Assembly (NCBI GenBank): GCA_001916035.1
Contig: MNRQ01000030.1
Location: 1-39,114, forward strand
DNA from: Clostridium sp. 27_14
GTDB lineage: Bacteria; Bacillota; Clostridia; TANB77; CAG-508
Direction: 5' to 3'
Length of the DNA stretch: 39,114 nucleotides
Shown here: piece after piece, positions 1-7,791 of the stretch
Numbering within the stretch: position 1 is the stretch's first letter
Layout of the letters: each line of letters starts with the position of its first letter
Position numbers and translations under genes: made by a program
The notes under the pieces: generated by a model
Database searches by the model: none
Told to the model about the DNA's origin: nothing
The model's input: only the letters and a program-made list of their open reading frames with translations

Positions 1-58
1 GAGGTGTAAGTATAGTGATATATTAAGCTGACCAATACTAATAAATCGAGGGCTTAAC
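1..58 (+). rRNA. rrl: 23S ribosomal RNA, 3' end (partial)
   Basis: The window opens inside the last part of a 23S rRNA gene. The stretch reads as the conserved Firmicute 23S 3' terminus (AAGCTGACCAATACTAATAA followed by TCGAGGGCTTAACC). Only the last ~58 nt are present, so the gene body is upstream of the window. The exact 3' end is estimated from homologous genes. CTTAAC near the end can pair with GTTAAG about 12 nt downstream, a small hairpin just after the mature end. Confidence 0.85.
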
Positions 59-189
59 CACAAAAAAGTTAAGAAAGAAGCAATCGAAAGAAAGGTACAA
101 TCCTAAAACGATATTTCATCTATGTATTTTTGAGTGTGCTATTAAGCATATTCAAAATCTAAAAAAATTAAAAAAATTTCAAAAAAGAC

Positions 190-218
190 TTGTAAAATAA
201 AAAAATATATAGTATAAT
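190..218 (+). promoter_or_regulatory. Promoter-like sequence between 23S and 5S rRNA genes
   Basis: TTGTAA at 190-195 and a perfect TATAAT at 213-218 are separated by 17 bp, so a sigma-70-type promoter could start about 25 nt before the 5S gene. The 59-247 spacer is otherwise A/T-rich and codes for nothing evident. If used, it would let the 5S and intron-containing tRNA be transcribed independently of 16S/23S. Confidence 0.5.
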
Positions 219-247
219 ACAAAAGTACTAAGAAAAAAGTTAATAAT

Positions 248-368
248 TTTCTGGTGATGATGACATTTAGGGAAATACCTGTTCCCATCCCGAACACAGA
301 AGTCAAGCCTAAATGTGCTGAAAATACTTGCGGGTTACCCTGCTGGAAAGATAAGTTGTTGCCAGATT
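248..368 (+). rRNA. rrf: 5S ribosomal RNA
   Basis: A typical bacterial 5S rRNA of about 118-120 nt. The terminal helix pairs TTCTGG at the 5' end with CCAGA(T) at the 3' end. The internal conserved block CCTGTTCCCATCCCGAACAC is followed by AGAAGTCAAGC, and the 3' domain GCGGGTTACCCTGC is a recognisable hairpin. It lies 190 nt after 23S and about 10 nt before tRNA-Asn, the usual 23S-5S-tRNA order. Ends are approximate to a few bases. Confidence 0.9.
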
Positions 369-377
369 TATATATAT

Positions 378-691
378 TCCTCTTTAGCTCAGTTGGTAGA
401 GCGCTCGGCTGTCGAGCAAGTCGCAAGACTAAAAAGTTAGCAGCTCTATATGGAAACATATAGATGAAAAGGTGGCTAAGTCGGTGAAACTCTTAACAGG
501 TAATGCTGAAGACAATACCGAGCAAGGCAATTAAATGCTATGTGTAGAGACTTTACACCACCTACCTAAGTCAAAGATGATATGGTAAAGATAAAGTCCA
601 GACTACAAATTATATATAATATAATGCTAATGAAAATTAGTGTGGTGCAGTAACCGATAGGTCGTTGGTTCGAGTCCAACAAGAGGAGCCA
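378..691 (+). tRNA. tRNA-Asn(GUU), interrupted by a group I intron (exons 378-412 and 651-691)
   Basis: Splicing 378-412 to 651-691 gives a 76-nt tRNA. The acceptor stem is TCCTCTT/AAGAGGA, the discriminator is G and the CCA is encoded (689-691). The D stem is GCTC/GAGC, the anticodon stem CTCGG/CCGAT (one terminal mismatch), and the T arm GTTGG-TTCGAGT-CCAAC. The spliced anticodon loop reads C-T-G-T-T-A-A, so the anticodon is GTT (Asn). Without splicing the gene could not fold as a tRNA. The intron sits between anticodon positions 35 and 36. It shares the 5S transcript and ends in a terminator at 693-733. Confidence 0.9.
413..650 (+). ncRNA. Group I self-splicing intron inside tRNA-Asn
   Basis: This 238-nt insertion carries the group I core. 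GCAGCT at 440-445 acts as the internal guide and pairs with the 5' exon end, with a U.G pair at the splice site. P2 is CTATAT/ATATAG with a GGAAAC loop (446-463). P3 is GGTGG (471)/CCACC (558), P4 is TCGG (481)/CCGA (518), and P7 is GACTTT (549)/AAAGTC (593). A P9-like hairpin is CTAAT-GAAA-ATTAG (627-640). The last intron base is G650, the omega G. The TGTAGAGACT and AGTCCAG segments resemble the conserved R and S elements of bacterial tRNA group I introns such as the Azoarcus tRNA-Ile one. There is no ORF inside the intron. Confidence 0.9.
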
Positions 692-692
692 T

Positions 693-733
693 AAAAAACT
701 TGAAAGATTAATTCGTTAACTTTCAAGTTTTTT
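693..733 (+). terminator. Intrinsic terminator after tRNA-Asn
   Basis: AAAAAACTTGAAAG pairs with CTTTCAAGTTTTTT. An inner TTAA/TTAA stem carries a TTCG tetraloop, with one bulged A. It starts 2 nt after the encoded CCA and ends in a six-T run, so the rRNA/tRNA transcript should stop here, before the HNH gene. Confidence 0.9.
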
Positions 734-749
734 ATATTATAGAAAAATA

Positions 750-755
750 TATAAT
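750..755 (+). promoter_or_regulatory. Candidate -10 box for the HNH gene
   Basis: TATAAT lies 22 nt before the preferred HNH start and just after the tRNA terminator, consistent with separate transcription of the endonuclease gene. No convincing -35 box is visible upstream because that region is the terminator stem. Confidence 0.35.
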
Positions 756-777
756 ATAAAAAGGGATGTGGAACTAT

Positions 778-1149
778 ATGGTGAAAATATGTGAAATTTG
801 TAATAACAAATTTGAAACTAAAAGTCATTCAAGAATTTACTGCTACGAATGTAGTGGAGAATCTTTTAGAAACAAAAACGAAACAAGAAAACATCAAAAA
901 ACCATTTTAAGAAGAAGTATGAAAATTCAAGCCGTAAAACTACTTGGAAGCAAATGTTCAATATGTGGATATAATAAATGTATTGATGCACTAGAATTCC
1001 ATCACAAGGATCCTAAAATTAAAGAATTTAAATTAGGTTCAGGCAATACAATGTCATGGAGGGAATATAAATGCGAAGCTTTAAAATGTATTTTGGTATG
1101 CTCTAACTGTCACAAGGAAATACACAGTAAATTAGGATACACATTGTAA
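778..1149 (+). CDS. HNH endonuclease with zinc-finger cysteines (possible homing endonuclease)
   Basis: A 123-aa protein. The N-terminus has a zinc-ribbon-like CEIC...YCYEC set. The C-terminal half is an HNH/ββα-metal module: CSICGYNKC, then EFHHKDP (the HH of the HNH motif), then CILVCSNCHKEIH with the final CxxC-H. HNH enzymes nick or cut DNA, and small free-standing ones act as homing or restriction-type nucleases. The ATG at 778 (MVKICEIC) is preferred because AAAAAGGGA sits about 12 nt upstream; an in-frame ATG at 766 overlaps that site. The gene lies 86 nt after the 3' exon of the intron-bearing tRNA-Asn, which suggests, without proving, a role in intron mobility. A restriction-type HNH unrelated to the intron is the alternative. 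Confidence 0.8.
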   Translation: MVKICEICNNKFETKSHSRIYCYECSGESFRNKNETRKHQKTILRRSMKIQAVKLLGSKCSICGYNKCIDALEFHHKDPKIKEFKLGSGNTMSWREYKCEALKCILVCSNCHKEIHSKLGYTL

Positions 1150-1185
1150 TAGCACTTTTATATAAAAAAGATATAAAAAAAAACA

Positions 1186-1214
1186 TTGATAAAAATAAGA
1201 AAAGTTGATATAAT
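1186..1214 (+). promoter_or_regulatory. Promoter of metG
   Basis: TTGATA (1186-1191), a 17-bp spacer and a perfect TATAAT (1209-1214), about 40 nt before the metG start. Confidence 0.6.
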
Positions 1215-1256
1215 AACAATATCAAAAAAGAGAGCAAGAAAGGAAAAGTGATAAAA

Positions 1257-2846
1257 ATGAAAGAAAACATAATAATAGGAGGAGCATGGCCTTATGCAAA
1301 CAGTTCATTACACTTAGGACATATAGCAGGATTAATGTCTGGAGACGTACTAGCAAGATATTACAGGCTAAAAGGAGCAAATGTACTATATGTATCAGGT
1401 TCAGACACACATGGAACACCAATAACAGAAAGAGCAAGAAAAGAAGGAGTAAATCCAAAAGAAATAGCAAGCAAATATCATGAAGAATTTTCAGAAACAT
1501 TTAGAAAACTAAATTTTTCTTATGACTTATATAGTAAAACTTATGACCCATACCATGAGGAAAAAGTAAAAGAACTATTTTTAAACTTATACAAAAACGG
1601 ATATATATACGAAAAAATAGAAGAACAAGCATATTGCGAAAAATGCCAAAAATTTTTACAAGACAGAGATATAAAATTAATATGTCCAGAATGTGGAGAA
1701 GAAACAAAAGGAGATCAATGTGACAAATGTTTACATGTACCAACAACAGAAGAATTATTAGAAGGAAATTGTATTGTATGTGGATCAAAACTTGTAAAAA
1801 GAAACAATAAAGTATTATACTTAAAATTATCAGCATTTCAAAAAGAAATAGAAGAACACACAAAAGAAGTAGAAAACAGCTGGAGAATAAATGCAAGAAA
1901 CGAAACATGGAAATATTTAAAACAAGGGCTAAAAGACAGAGCAGTAACAAGAGACTTAAATTGGGGAATCGAAATCCCATTACCAGGATATGAAGATAAA
2001 AGAATGTATGTATGGATTGATGCTGTACTAGGATATTTAACAGATACAATGAAATTATGTGAAGAAAAAGGATTAGATTGGCAAGAGTTTTGGAAAGAAG
2101 GAAACAACAATAAAATATATATGTGCCATGGAAAAGATAATATAGTATTTCATAGTATAATACTAAATGCACTACTTTTAGGACAAAAAGAAAACTATCA
2201 TTTAGTAGACACAATAGTATCTGCAGAATATTTAAATTTTAATGACCAAAAATTTTCAAAAAGTAAAGGAATAGGAATAACAGCATTAGAAGCATGTAAT
2301 TTATATGACTCAGATTCTATTAGATATCATTTAATATCAAATGGACCAGAAAGGAAAGACACAAACTTTACAATTGAAGATTTTAAAACTGTCCATAATA
2401 CAGAAATTTTAAATAAATTTGGGAATTTAGTAAATAGAACATTGAATTTTAAAGATTTAGAAGAAATTCCAGAAGGAAAAATAGATAATGAAATAGAAAA
2501 TTTAATAAAAGAAACATATAAAAAAGCAGGAGAAAACATAGAAAACTTAGAATTTAAAGCAGCAGTACAAAATATAATGGATTTAGTAGAAGCAGGAAAC
2601 AAATATTATGACGCAAATAAACCATGGGTAGCTAAAAAGGAAAATATAGAAGAATTTAATAACATAATTTACACTTGTTCTGTAATAATTGCAAATTTAT
2701 CAAATTTATTTGAACCTATTATGCCAGTAGCAAGCCAAAAAATTAGAGATTACTTAGAAATAAAAAATAAAGAATGGAACTATATTACCATTCCTGTAAG
2801 ATTAAAATTAGAAAAAATAGAGCCATTATTTGAAAGGATAAAATAG
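1257..2846 (+). CDS. metG: Methionyl-tRNA synthetase
   Basis: Charges tRNA-Met with methionine in the cytoplasm (class I synthetase). A 529-aa protein with the N-terminal signature APYANSSLHLGH-like segment (here WPYANSSLHLGH; HIGH motif HLGH) and KFSKSKG (KMSKS motif) near residue 335. Its connective-peptide insertion has four CxxC knuckles (CEKC, CPEC, CDKC, CIVC), the zinc-binding type also found in E. coli MetG. It lacks the C-terminal EMAP/tRNA-binding domain of longer homologues. The ATG at 1257 (MKENIIIGG) is preferred over an in-frame GTG at 1248 because the AGGA at 1241-1244 would otherwise be only 3 nt away. It is followed 9 nt later by a TetR-type gene. Confidence 0.95.
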   Translation: MKENIIIGGAWPYANSSLHLGHIAGLMSGDVLARYYRLKGANVLYVSGSDTHGTPITERARKEGVNPKEIASKYHEEFSETFRKLNFSYDLYSKTYDPYHEEKVKELFLNLYKNGYIYEKIEEQAYCEKCQKFLQDRDIKLICPECGEETKGDQCDKCLHVPTTEELLEGNCIVCGSKLVKRNNKVLYLKLSAFQKEIEEHTKEVENSWRINARNETWKYLKQGLKDRAVTRDLNWGIEIPLPGYEDKRMYVWIDAVLGYLTDTMKLCEEKGLDWQEFWKEGNNNKIYMCHGKDNIVFHSIILNALLLGQKENYHLVDTIVSAEYLNFNDQKFSKSKGIGITALEACNLYDSDSIRYHLISNGPERKDTNFTIEDFKTVHNTEILNKFGNLVNRTLNFKDLEEIPEGKIDNEIENLIKETYKKAGENIENLEFKAAVQNIMDLVEAGNKYYDANKPWVAKKENIEEFNNIIYTCSVIIANLSNLFEPIMPVASQKIRDYLEIKNKEWNYITIPVRLKLEKIEPLFERIK

Positions 2847-2855
2847 AGGTAAAAA

Positions 2856-3410
2856 ATGTCACAAATAACAAAAAATGCATTAGCAACAGCTTTAAAAAAA
2901 TTGCTTTCTAAAAAAGAATTATCAAAAATCACAATATCGAATATAACAGAAGAATGTGGAGTAAACAGACAAACGTTTTATTATCATTTTAAAGACATAT
3001 ATGATTTATTAGAGTGGATATTTACAAATGAAGTTATAGAGGAAATAGATAATGAAATAGAAGAAAATTGGCAACAAAAGTTCATATATATATTTGAATA
3101 TGTAATACAAAACAAAGAATTTATAAAAAACGTATATAGTTCTGGAAGCAAAGAATATTTTTTAAAATTTGCATATAAACAGACAAATTTGCTAATAATA
3201 AATTTTATAGAAAAAGAATATAAAGACAAGAAAATTAAAGAAGAAAATAAAAAGTTTATTGCAAATTTTTATAAATATGGATTTGTTGGAGTTATGGAAG
3301 AATGGATAGAAACAGGAATGAAAGAAGAACCACAAAAAATAGTTTCCAAATTAAATGATATAATTGAAGGTGACATGGAAAAAGCTATAGAAAAACTAAG
3401 CGAAGAATAA
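2856..3410 (+). CDS. TetR/AcrR family transcriptional regulator
   Basis: A 184-aa DNA-binding regulator. The first ~50 residues form the TetR helix-turn-helix; ITISNITEECGVNRQTFYYHFKD is its recognition-helix region (NRQTFYYHF is diagnostic). The rest is an all-helical ligand-binding half resembling the DhaS-type C-terminal domain. It starts 9 nt after metG with an AGAGG site and may be co-transcribed with it. The next gene is oleate hydratase; TetR proteins often control fatty-acid or stress genes, so control of that neighbour is plausible but only inferred. The ligand is unknown. Confidence 0.85.
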   Translation: MSQITKNALATALKKLLSKKELSKITISNITEECGVNRQTFYYHFKDIYDLLEWIFTNEVIEEIDNEIEENWQQKFIYIFEYVIQNKEFIKNVYSSGSKEYFLKFAYKQTNLLIINFIEKEYKDKKIKEENKKFIANFYKYGFVGVMEEWIETGMKEEPQKIVSKLNDIIEGDMEKAIEKLSEE

Positions 3411-3412
3411 AG

Positions 3413-3510
3413 AAAAAACGGAAAATTACCAAATACAAATAATTTTATAATATAATAATCTCTAATTTATTTTATAAAATTATTATATAATTAATTTTTT
3501 CCGTTTTTTG
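3413..3510 (+). terminator. Long imperfect hairpin / terminator after the TetR gene
   Basis: An outer stem pairs AAAAAACGGAAAA (3413-3425) with TTTTTCCGTTTTTT (3496-3509), and an inner stem pairs ATAATTTTATAA with TTATAAAATTAT. The 3' side ends in a T run, as expected of a Rho-independent terminator. Confidence 0.65.
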
Positions 3511-3568
3511 TTCATTTGCAAAAATTAAAAAATAAATTTTCTATACATTATAGTCATATATAAACTAG

Positions 3569-3615
3569 ACAAATTTTAGCAAATGTATAAAAATCATACA
3601 TTTGCTAAAATTTGT
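3569..3615. repeat. Perfect 20-bp inverted repeat upstream of oleate hydratase
   Basis: ACAAATTTTAGCAAATGTAT at 3569-3588 is followed by a 7-nt loop and its exact reverse complement at 3596-3615. It is not followed by a clean T run (TTATTGC), so it may be an operator, an attenuator or a second terminator. It ends 60 nt before the oleate hydratase start. Confidence 0.75.
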
Positions 3616-3674
3616 TTATTGCAATTCTAAAAAAACATTTTTATAATAATTTCAATAACAAAGGAGGAATTAAT

Positions 3675-5450
3675 ATGTATTATAGTAATGGAAATTATGA
3701 AGCATTTGCAAGACCAAGAAAACCAGAAGGCGTAGACCAAAAATCTGCATATTTAGTAGGAGCAGGACTAGCATCATTAGCAGCAGCATGTTTTTTAGTA
3801 AGAGATGGACAAATGAAAGGTGAAAATATCCATATCCTAGAAGAACAAAAACTACCAGGAGGAGCATGTGACGGAATAAATGATCCACAAAAAGGATTTA
3901 TAATTCGTGGTGGAAGAGAAATGGAAAACCACTTTGAATGTCTATGGGATTTATTTCGCTCAATACCATCACTAGAAACAGAAGAAGCATCAGTATTAGA
4001 CGAATATTATTGGCTAAACAAAAAAGACCCAAATTATTCATTAATGAGAGCAACCATAAACAGAGGAGAAGATGCACATACAGATGGAAAATTTGGACTT
4101 TCAGAAAAAGCATCAATGGAAATAATAAAACTATTCATGACTAAAGACGAAGACTTATACGACAAAAAAATAACAGATGTATTTACAGACGAATTTTTTG
4201 AATCAAATTTCTGGTTATACTGGAGAACAATGTTTGCATTTGAAGATTGGCACAGTGCATTAGAAATGAAATTATATATTCAAAGATTTATACATCACAT
4301 TGGAGGATTACCAGACTTTTCAGCATTAAAGTTTACAAAATATAACCAATATGAATCATTGATTATGCCAATGGTAAAATATTTAGAAAGCCATGGAGTT
4401 CATTTTCAATATGACACAAAAGTTATAAATGTATTATTTGATATTGACGGAAAAAAGAAAACTGCAAAACAAATAATTTGTATACATGAAGGAAAAGAAG
4501 AAACAATAAATTTAACAGTTAATGATTTAGTATTTGTTACAAATGGAAGTTGTACAGAAAAATCAATGTTAGGAGACCAAGATAAAGCACCAGACTTAAC
4601 TATTGAAAACGGTGAAGGAGCATGTTGGGAATTATGGAGAAAAATAGCAAGACAAAATGAAGAATTTGGACATCCAGATAAATTCTGTATGGATATTGCA
4701 AAAACAAATTGGGAATCTGCAACAGTAACAACATTAGACGATAAAATACCACCATATATAGAAAAAATCTGCAAAAGAGATCCATTCAGTGGTAGAGTAG
4801 TAACAGGAGGAATAGTTTCAGTAAAAGACTCAAATTGGTTAATGAGTTGGACTATAAATAGACAACCACATTTTAAAAATCAACCAAAAGATCAATTAGT
4901 AGTATGGGTTTATGGGTTATTTACAAATAAACCAGGAAATTATATAAAAAAACCAATGAGAGAATGTACAGGAAAAGAAATAACAGAAGAATGGCTATAT
5001 CACTTAGGTGTACCAGAAGACCAAATAGAAGAATTAGCAACAAACTCTGCAAGATGTATACCATGTATGATGCCATATATTACAGCATTTTTCATGCCAA
5101 GAGCAGCAGGAGATAGACCCAAAGTAGTACCAGAAGGAAGCAGAAACTTTGCATTTTTAGGGCAATTTGCAGACACAGTTAGAGATACAGTATTTACAAC
5201 AGAATACTCAGTAAGAACTGCAATGGAAGCCGTATACACACTATTAGACATAGATAGAGGCGTACCAGAAGTATTTGGTTCATGTTATGATGTACGTGTA
5301 TTATTAGATTCAACATCAAAAATGATGGATGGTAAAAAATTAAGTGATCTAAAATTGCCTTTCGCAACAGAAGTTGTAGCAAAAAAAGGACTAAAAAAGA
5401 TAGAAGGTACAGTCATAGAAGATTTATTAAAAAGATATAATTTAATATAA
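3675..5450 (+). CDS. ohyA: Oleate hydratase (myosin-cross-reactive antigen family)
   Basis: Hydrates oleic acid at the cis-9 double bond to 10-hydroxystearate using FAD, a way for gut and skin bacteria to detoxify unsaturated fatty acids. A 591-aa protein, the normal family length. The N-terminal family opening (YSNGNYEAFARPRKPEGVDQ) leads into the dinucleotide-binding loop VGAGLASLAAA (around residue 30). It is followed by EEQKLPGGACDG and GFIIRGGREMENHFECLWDLF, all family hallmarks. The ATG at 3675 has AAGGAGG 8 nt upstream; longer in-frame versions would read through the palindrome. It is transcribed alone after the 3569-3615 palindrome, behind a TetR gene. Confidence 0.95.
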   Translation: MYYSNGNYEAFARPRKPEGVDQKSAYLVGAGLASLAAACFLVRDGQMKGENIHILEEQKLPGGACDGINDPQKGFIIRGGREMENHFECLWDLFRSIPSLETEEASVLDEYYWLNKKDPNYSLMRATINRGEDAHTDGKFGLSEKASMEIIKLFMTKDEDLYDKKITDVFTDEFFESNFWLYWRTMFAFEDWHSALEMKLYIQRFIHHIGGLPDFSALKFTKYNQYESLIMPMVKYLESHGVHFQYDTKVINVLFDIDGKKKTAKQIICIHEGKEETINLTVNDLVFVTNGSCTEKSMLGDQDKAPDLTIENGEGACWELWRKIARQNEEFGHPDKFCMDIAKTNWESATVTTLDDKIPPYIEKICKRDPFSGRVVTGGIVSVKDSNWLMSWTINRQPHFKNQPKDQLVVWVYGLFTNKPGNYIKKPMRECTGKEITEEWLYHLGVPEDQIEELATNSARCIPCMMPYITAFFMPRAAGDRPKVVPEGSRNFAFLGQFADTVRDTVFTTEYSVRTAMEAVYTLLDIDRGVPEVFGSCYDVRVLLDSTSKMMDGKKLSDLKLPFATEVVAKKGLKKIEGTVIEDLLKRYNLI

Positions 5451-5507
5451 AAAACATATAGTAAAAAGCAACTAAAAAAATCATTAAGCATAAATTTATT
5501 ATACTAA

Positions 5508-5559
5508 AACACATAAGTACAAATGTTAGCTTACAATATAAACTTTGCACTTATGTGTT
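5508..5559. terminator. Hairpin between convergent genes
   Basis: AACACATAAGTACAAA pairs with TTTGCACTTATGTGTT (one mismatch pair) between the end of oleate hydratase and the end of the minus-strand gene. This suits a shared, bidirectional terminator, although the T run is weak. Confidence 0.55.
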
Positions 5560-5616
5560 CTATTAATTTATTCAAACGAAAAAATTGTTAAAATTGCTAA
5601 AAGTTATTAAAAAATT

Positions 5617-6270
5617 TCAAGTATTATATATATTCATATCAATTAAAAAAACAGGAATTCCACTAGAATAAGGAGCTATATCATATTGCTGATAAAAAAT
5701 AGCAAGATTATTATCAATTAAGTAAAACTGCTCAAAATTAAAATTTTCAATTATTAAAGAAGCATAATCTTCAAAATAATAATTAGAACCATTAGAAATT
5801 TGAGTTTGAATTTGATGCAAAATTTCCTTCAATATTAAAAGAAAAGAAGAACAGTCATGATTAAGAATAGTACATAAAGAAATAAGATTACCTGTTTTCA
5901 TATTCCAAGTCTGCGAAACTCTTTCAGTATTTCCATGAGCACCACCTGTAAAAGTGTATATATCTGAAAATAAGCTTATAATGGAATCTTTATTATAAGT
6001 AATAGTATAATTAGAAATAAGTTCATAATTAAAAAAAGGAAAATTATTTTTTTCATTATAATCAAAAACCTGTTTAGCATTATCAAACAAATCTTTCTCA
6101 GCATAAAGCTTTAATTCAATAGCTTTCATTTGATAAAAATGATTAAATTTTTGAATTGCATAAGAATAAGAATTACCAACGATTTTAGGATATTCAATAC
6201 TATATTTTAAAATCAAATGATTTTTATAATACAAATTTTTCTCTAAAACATTTTTTTCAATATTAAACAT
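5617..6270 (-). CDS. DUF3298/DUF4163 domain protein (RsiV extracellular-domain-like)
   Basis: A 217-aa protein. It contains DIYTFTGGAHGNTERVSQTWNMKTGNLISL, the GGAHG core shared by DUF3298 proteins, and a C-terminal FYQQYDIAPYSSGIPVF block also typical of the family. In RsiV this fold is the lysozyme-sensing part of an anti-sigma factor. Here there is no membrane segment or N-terminal anti-sigma region, so it is a stand-alone domain. No signal peptide is evident. The ATG at 6270 (MFNIEKNV) is preferred over an in-frame GTG at 6294, because GAGAGGGGG lies between them as its ribosome site. It is convergent with oleate hydratase. Function unknown. Confidence 0.75.
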   Translation of the reverse strand: MFNIEKNVLEKNLYYKNHLILKYSIEYPKIVGNSYSYAIQKFNHFYQMKAIELKLYAEKDLFDNAKQVFDYNEKNNFPFFNYELISNYTITYNKDSIISLFSDIYTFTGGAHGNTERVSQTWNMKTGNLISLCTILNHDCSSFLLILKEILHQIQTQISNGSNYYFEDYASLIIENFNFEQFYLIDNNLAIFYQQYDIAPYSSGIPVFLIDMNIYNT

Positions 6271-6376
6271 ATAAAAGATTATTCCCCCTCTCACATAATT
6301 AAAAGTAACAATATTAAATTATTTAAGATATTTCAAAATATTACCTATTTATAATATATGTAAAAAGATTTATATC

Positions 6377-6405
6377 TTGACACAAAAAAATAAGATAGAT
6401 ATAAT
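6377..6405 (+). promoter_or_regulatory. Promoter of the LD-carboxypeptidase gene
   Basis: A perfect TTGACA at 6377-6382, 17-bp spacer and perfect TATAAT at 6400-6405. This leaves a ~95-nt leader before the start codon. Confidence 0.75.
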
Positions 6406-6509
6406 ATCAAAAAAAGATTTATATTAATGTAATAAAAAGCTAATAATCTTTACAAAACAAGTTATAACCAGTAATATAAAAATCCAATCATAGAAAGGAA
6501 AATGATAAA

Positions 6510-7550
6510 ATGAACTATCCAGAAAATTTAAAAAAAGGTGATACTATAGGAATATGTGCACCATCAGGGGGAATATCAAAACAAGAAAAAATCCAAGAAC
6601 TAGAAAAAGCAATACAACAATTAGAAGAAATGGGATACAAAATTATAGAAACAGAAAGTGTTAGGAAAGAAGAAAAAGGAAGAAGCAACACAGCTGAACA
6701 AAGAGCCAAAGAGTTTATGGAATTATTAGAAAATGAGGAAGTAAAACTAATCATTTTTGCAACAGGTGGAGATTACTTAATGGAAATGTTAGATTACTTA
6801 GACTTTGACAAAATAAGAACATTAAAACCAAAATGGATGCAAGGATACTCTGATATAACAACACTAGAATTTATATTTAACACAGTTTTAGAAATACCAT
6901 CAATATATTGTGACACAATAAAAAGTTATGCAATGAAACCACTATATAGAAATTTAATTGATTCATTAAAAATAGCCTCAGGAGAAAAACTAGAGCAACA
7001 ATCATTTGAAAAAAGAGAAAAAGGACCATTTAATAGCATAGAAGAAGCATTTAGTATACCACAAAATACAGAAATAAGTAATAATTATGACTTGTCAGAA
7101 AAGGTAGAATGGAAAAACATGAAAAATGAAAGAAAAATAGAAATACAAGGAAGAATGATAGGGGGATGCTTAGACTGCATTAAAATGTTTTTTGGCACAA
7201 AATATGACAAAATAAACCAATATATAAATACATATAAAAATGATGGAATTATTTGGTATTTAGAATGTTTTGAAATGTCTAGCCCTGAACTAACACTAAT
7301 ATTATGGCAAATGAAAAATGCAGGATATTTTAAAAACATACAAGGTATTGTTTTTGGCAGGCCATTGGTTTTTAGGGAAGATTATGGAATAAACTTTATA
7401 GAAACTGTAAGACAAGCAATAGGAGATTTGAATATCCCTATAATATGTGATGCAGATATAGGACATGTCGCACCACAATTGGCAATTGTAAATGGTGAAA
7501 TAATGAATTTTGTTTCAGAAAATGGAAAAGGAAAAGTGACAATGATCTAA
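6510..7550 (+). CDS. Peptidase S66 family LD-carboxypeptidase (LdcA/MccF-like)
   Basis: A 346-aa cytoplasmic serine peptidase. LdcA enzymes remove the terminal D-Ala from tetrapeptide stems during peptidoglycan recycling; MccF members instead inactivate microcin C-like compounds. Visible family features are GDTIGICAPSGGI at the N-terminus, FATGGDYLMEMLDYLDF, MQGYSDITTL (nucleophile Ser in GYSD), IIWYLECFE (catalytic Glu) and DADIGHVAPQLAI (catalytic His). The complete Ser-Glu-His set means it should be active. AAAGGA 11 nt before the ATG marks the start. Which subfamily it belongs to cannot be told from sequence by eye. Confidence 0.9.
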   Translation: MNYPENLKKGDTIGICAPSGGISKQEKIQELEKAIQQLEEMGYKIIETESVRKEEKGRSNTAEQRAKEFMELLENEEVKLIIFATGGDYLMEMLDYLDFDKIRTLKPKWMQGYSDITTLEFIFNTVLEIPSIYCDTIKSYAMKPLYRNLIDSLKIASGEKLEQQSFEKREKGPFNSIEEAFSIPQNTEISNNYDLSEKVEWKNMKNERKIEIQGRMIGGCLDCIKMFFGTKYDKINQYINTYKNDGIIWYLECFEMSSPELTLILWQMKNAGYFKNIQGIVFGRPLVFREDYGINFIETVRQAIGDLNIPIICDADIGHVAPQLAIVNGEIMNFVSENGKGKVTMI

Positions 7551-7584
7551 AGTAGAATATGAAATAAATTTTCTGTGCCTTGTT

Positions 7585-7633
7585 ATTTTTATATTATAGG
7601 AAGTTCGATGAACTTTCATATAATATAAAAAAT
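7585..7633. repeat. Palindromic hairpin repeat (copy 1 of TATAGGA-rGTTC family)
   Basis: ATATTATAGGAAGTTC pairs with GAACTTTCATATAATAT across a short loop; further A/T pairs extend it. It has T residues before and A residues after the stem, the reverse of a terminator. A related hairpin occurs at 21196-21234 (shared TATAGGA-N-GTTC and GAACTTTC-N-TATAAT). The rest of the 7551-7791 spacer holds only the recN promoter. Confidence 0.6.
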
Positions 7634-7712
7634 AGTTTGCGTCGAGGAAGAAAAGAGAATAAAGTACATTTATTCTAACTTATAAAAAACAAAAAAAAGT
7701 TTGTAAAAAGTA

Positions 7713-7741
7713 TTGACAAAAAAATAGAAACAGTATAAAAT
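7713..7741 (+). promoter_or_regulatory. Promoter of recN
   Basis: TTGACA (7713-7718), 17 bp and TAAAAT (7736-7741), about 50 nt before the recN start. No clear LexA/SOS box (GAAC-N4-GTTC) is seen here. Confidence 0.55.
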
Positions 7742-7791
7742 ACAGACAAACAAATATTCAGCAAACATTAGATTGTAAAAGGAGGCAAACT

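Noticed and set aside
142..463. Protein-coding frames across the 5S rRNA and tRNA
   Set aside because: They overlap clearly structured RNA genes and have no ribosome sites.
1222..2214. Long leucine-rich frames on the minus strand opposite metG and many other genes
   Set aside because: They are low-complexity reverse readings of A-rich genes with no ribosome sites and no homology.
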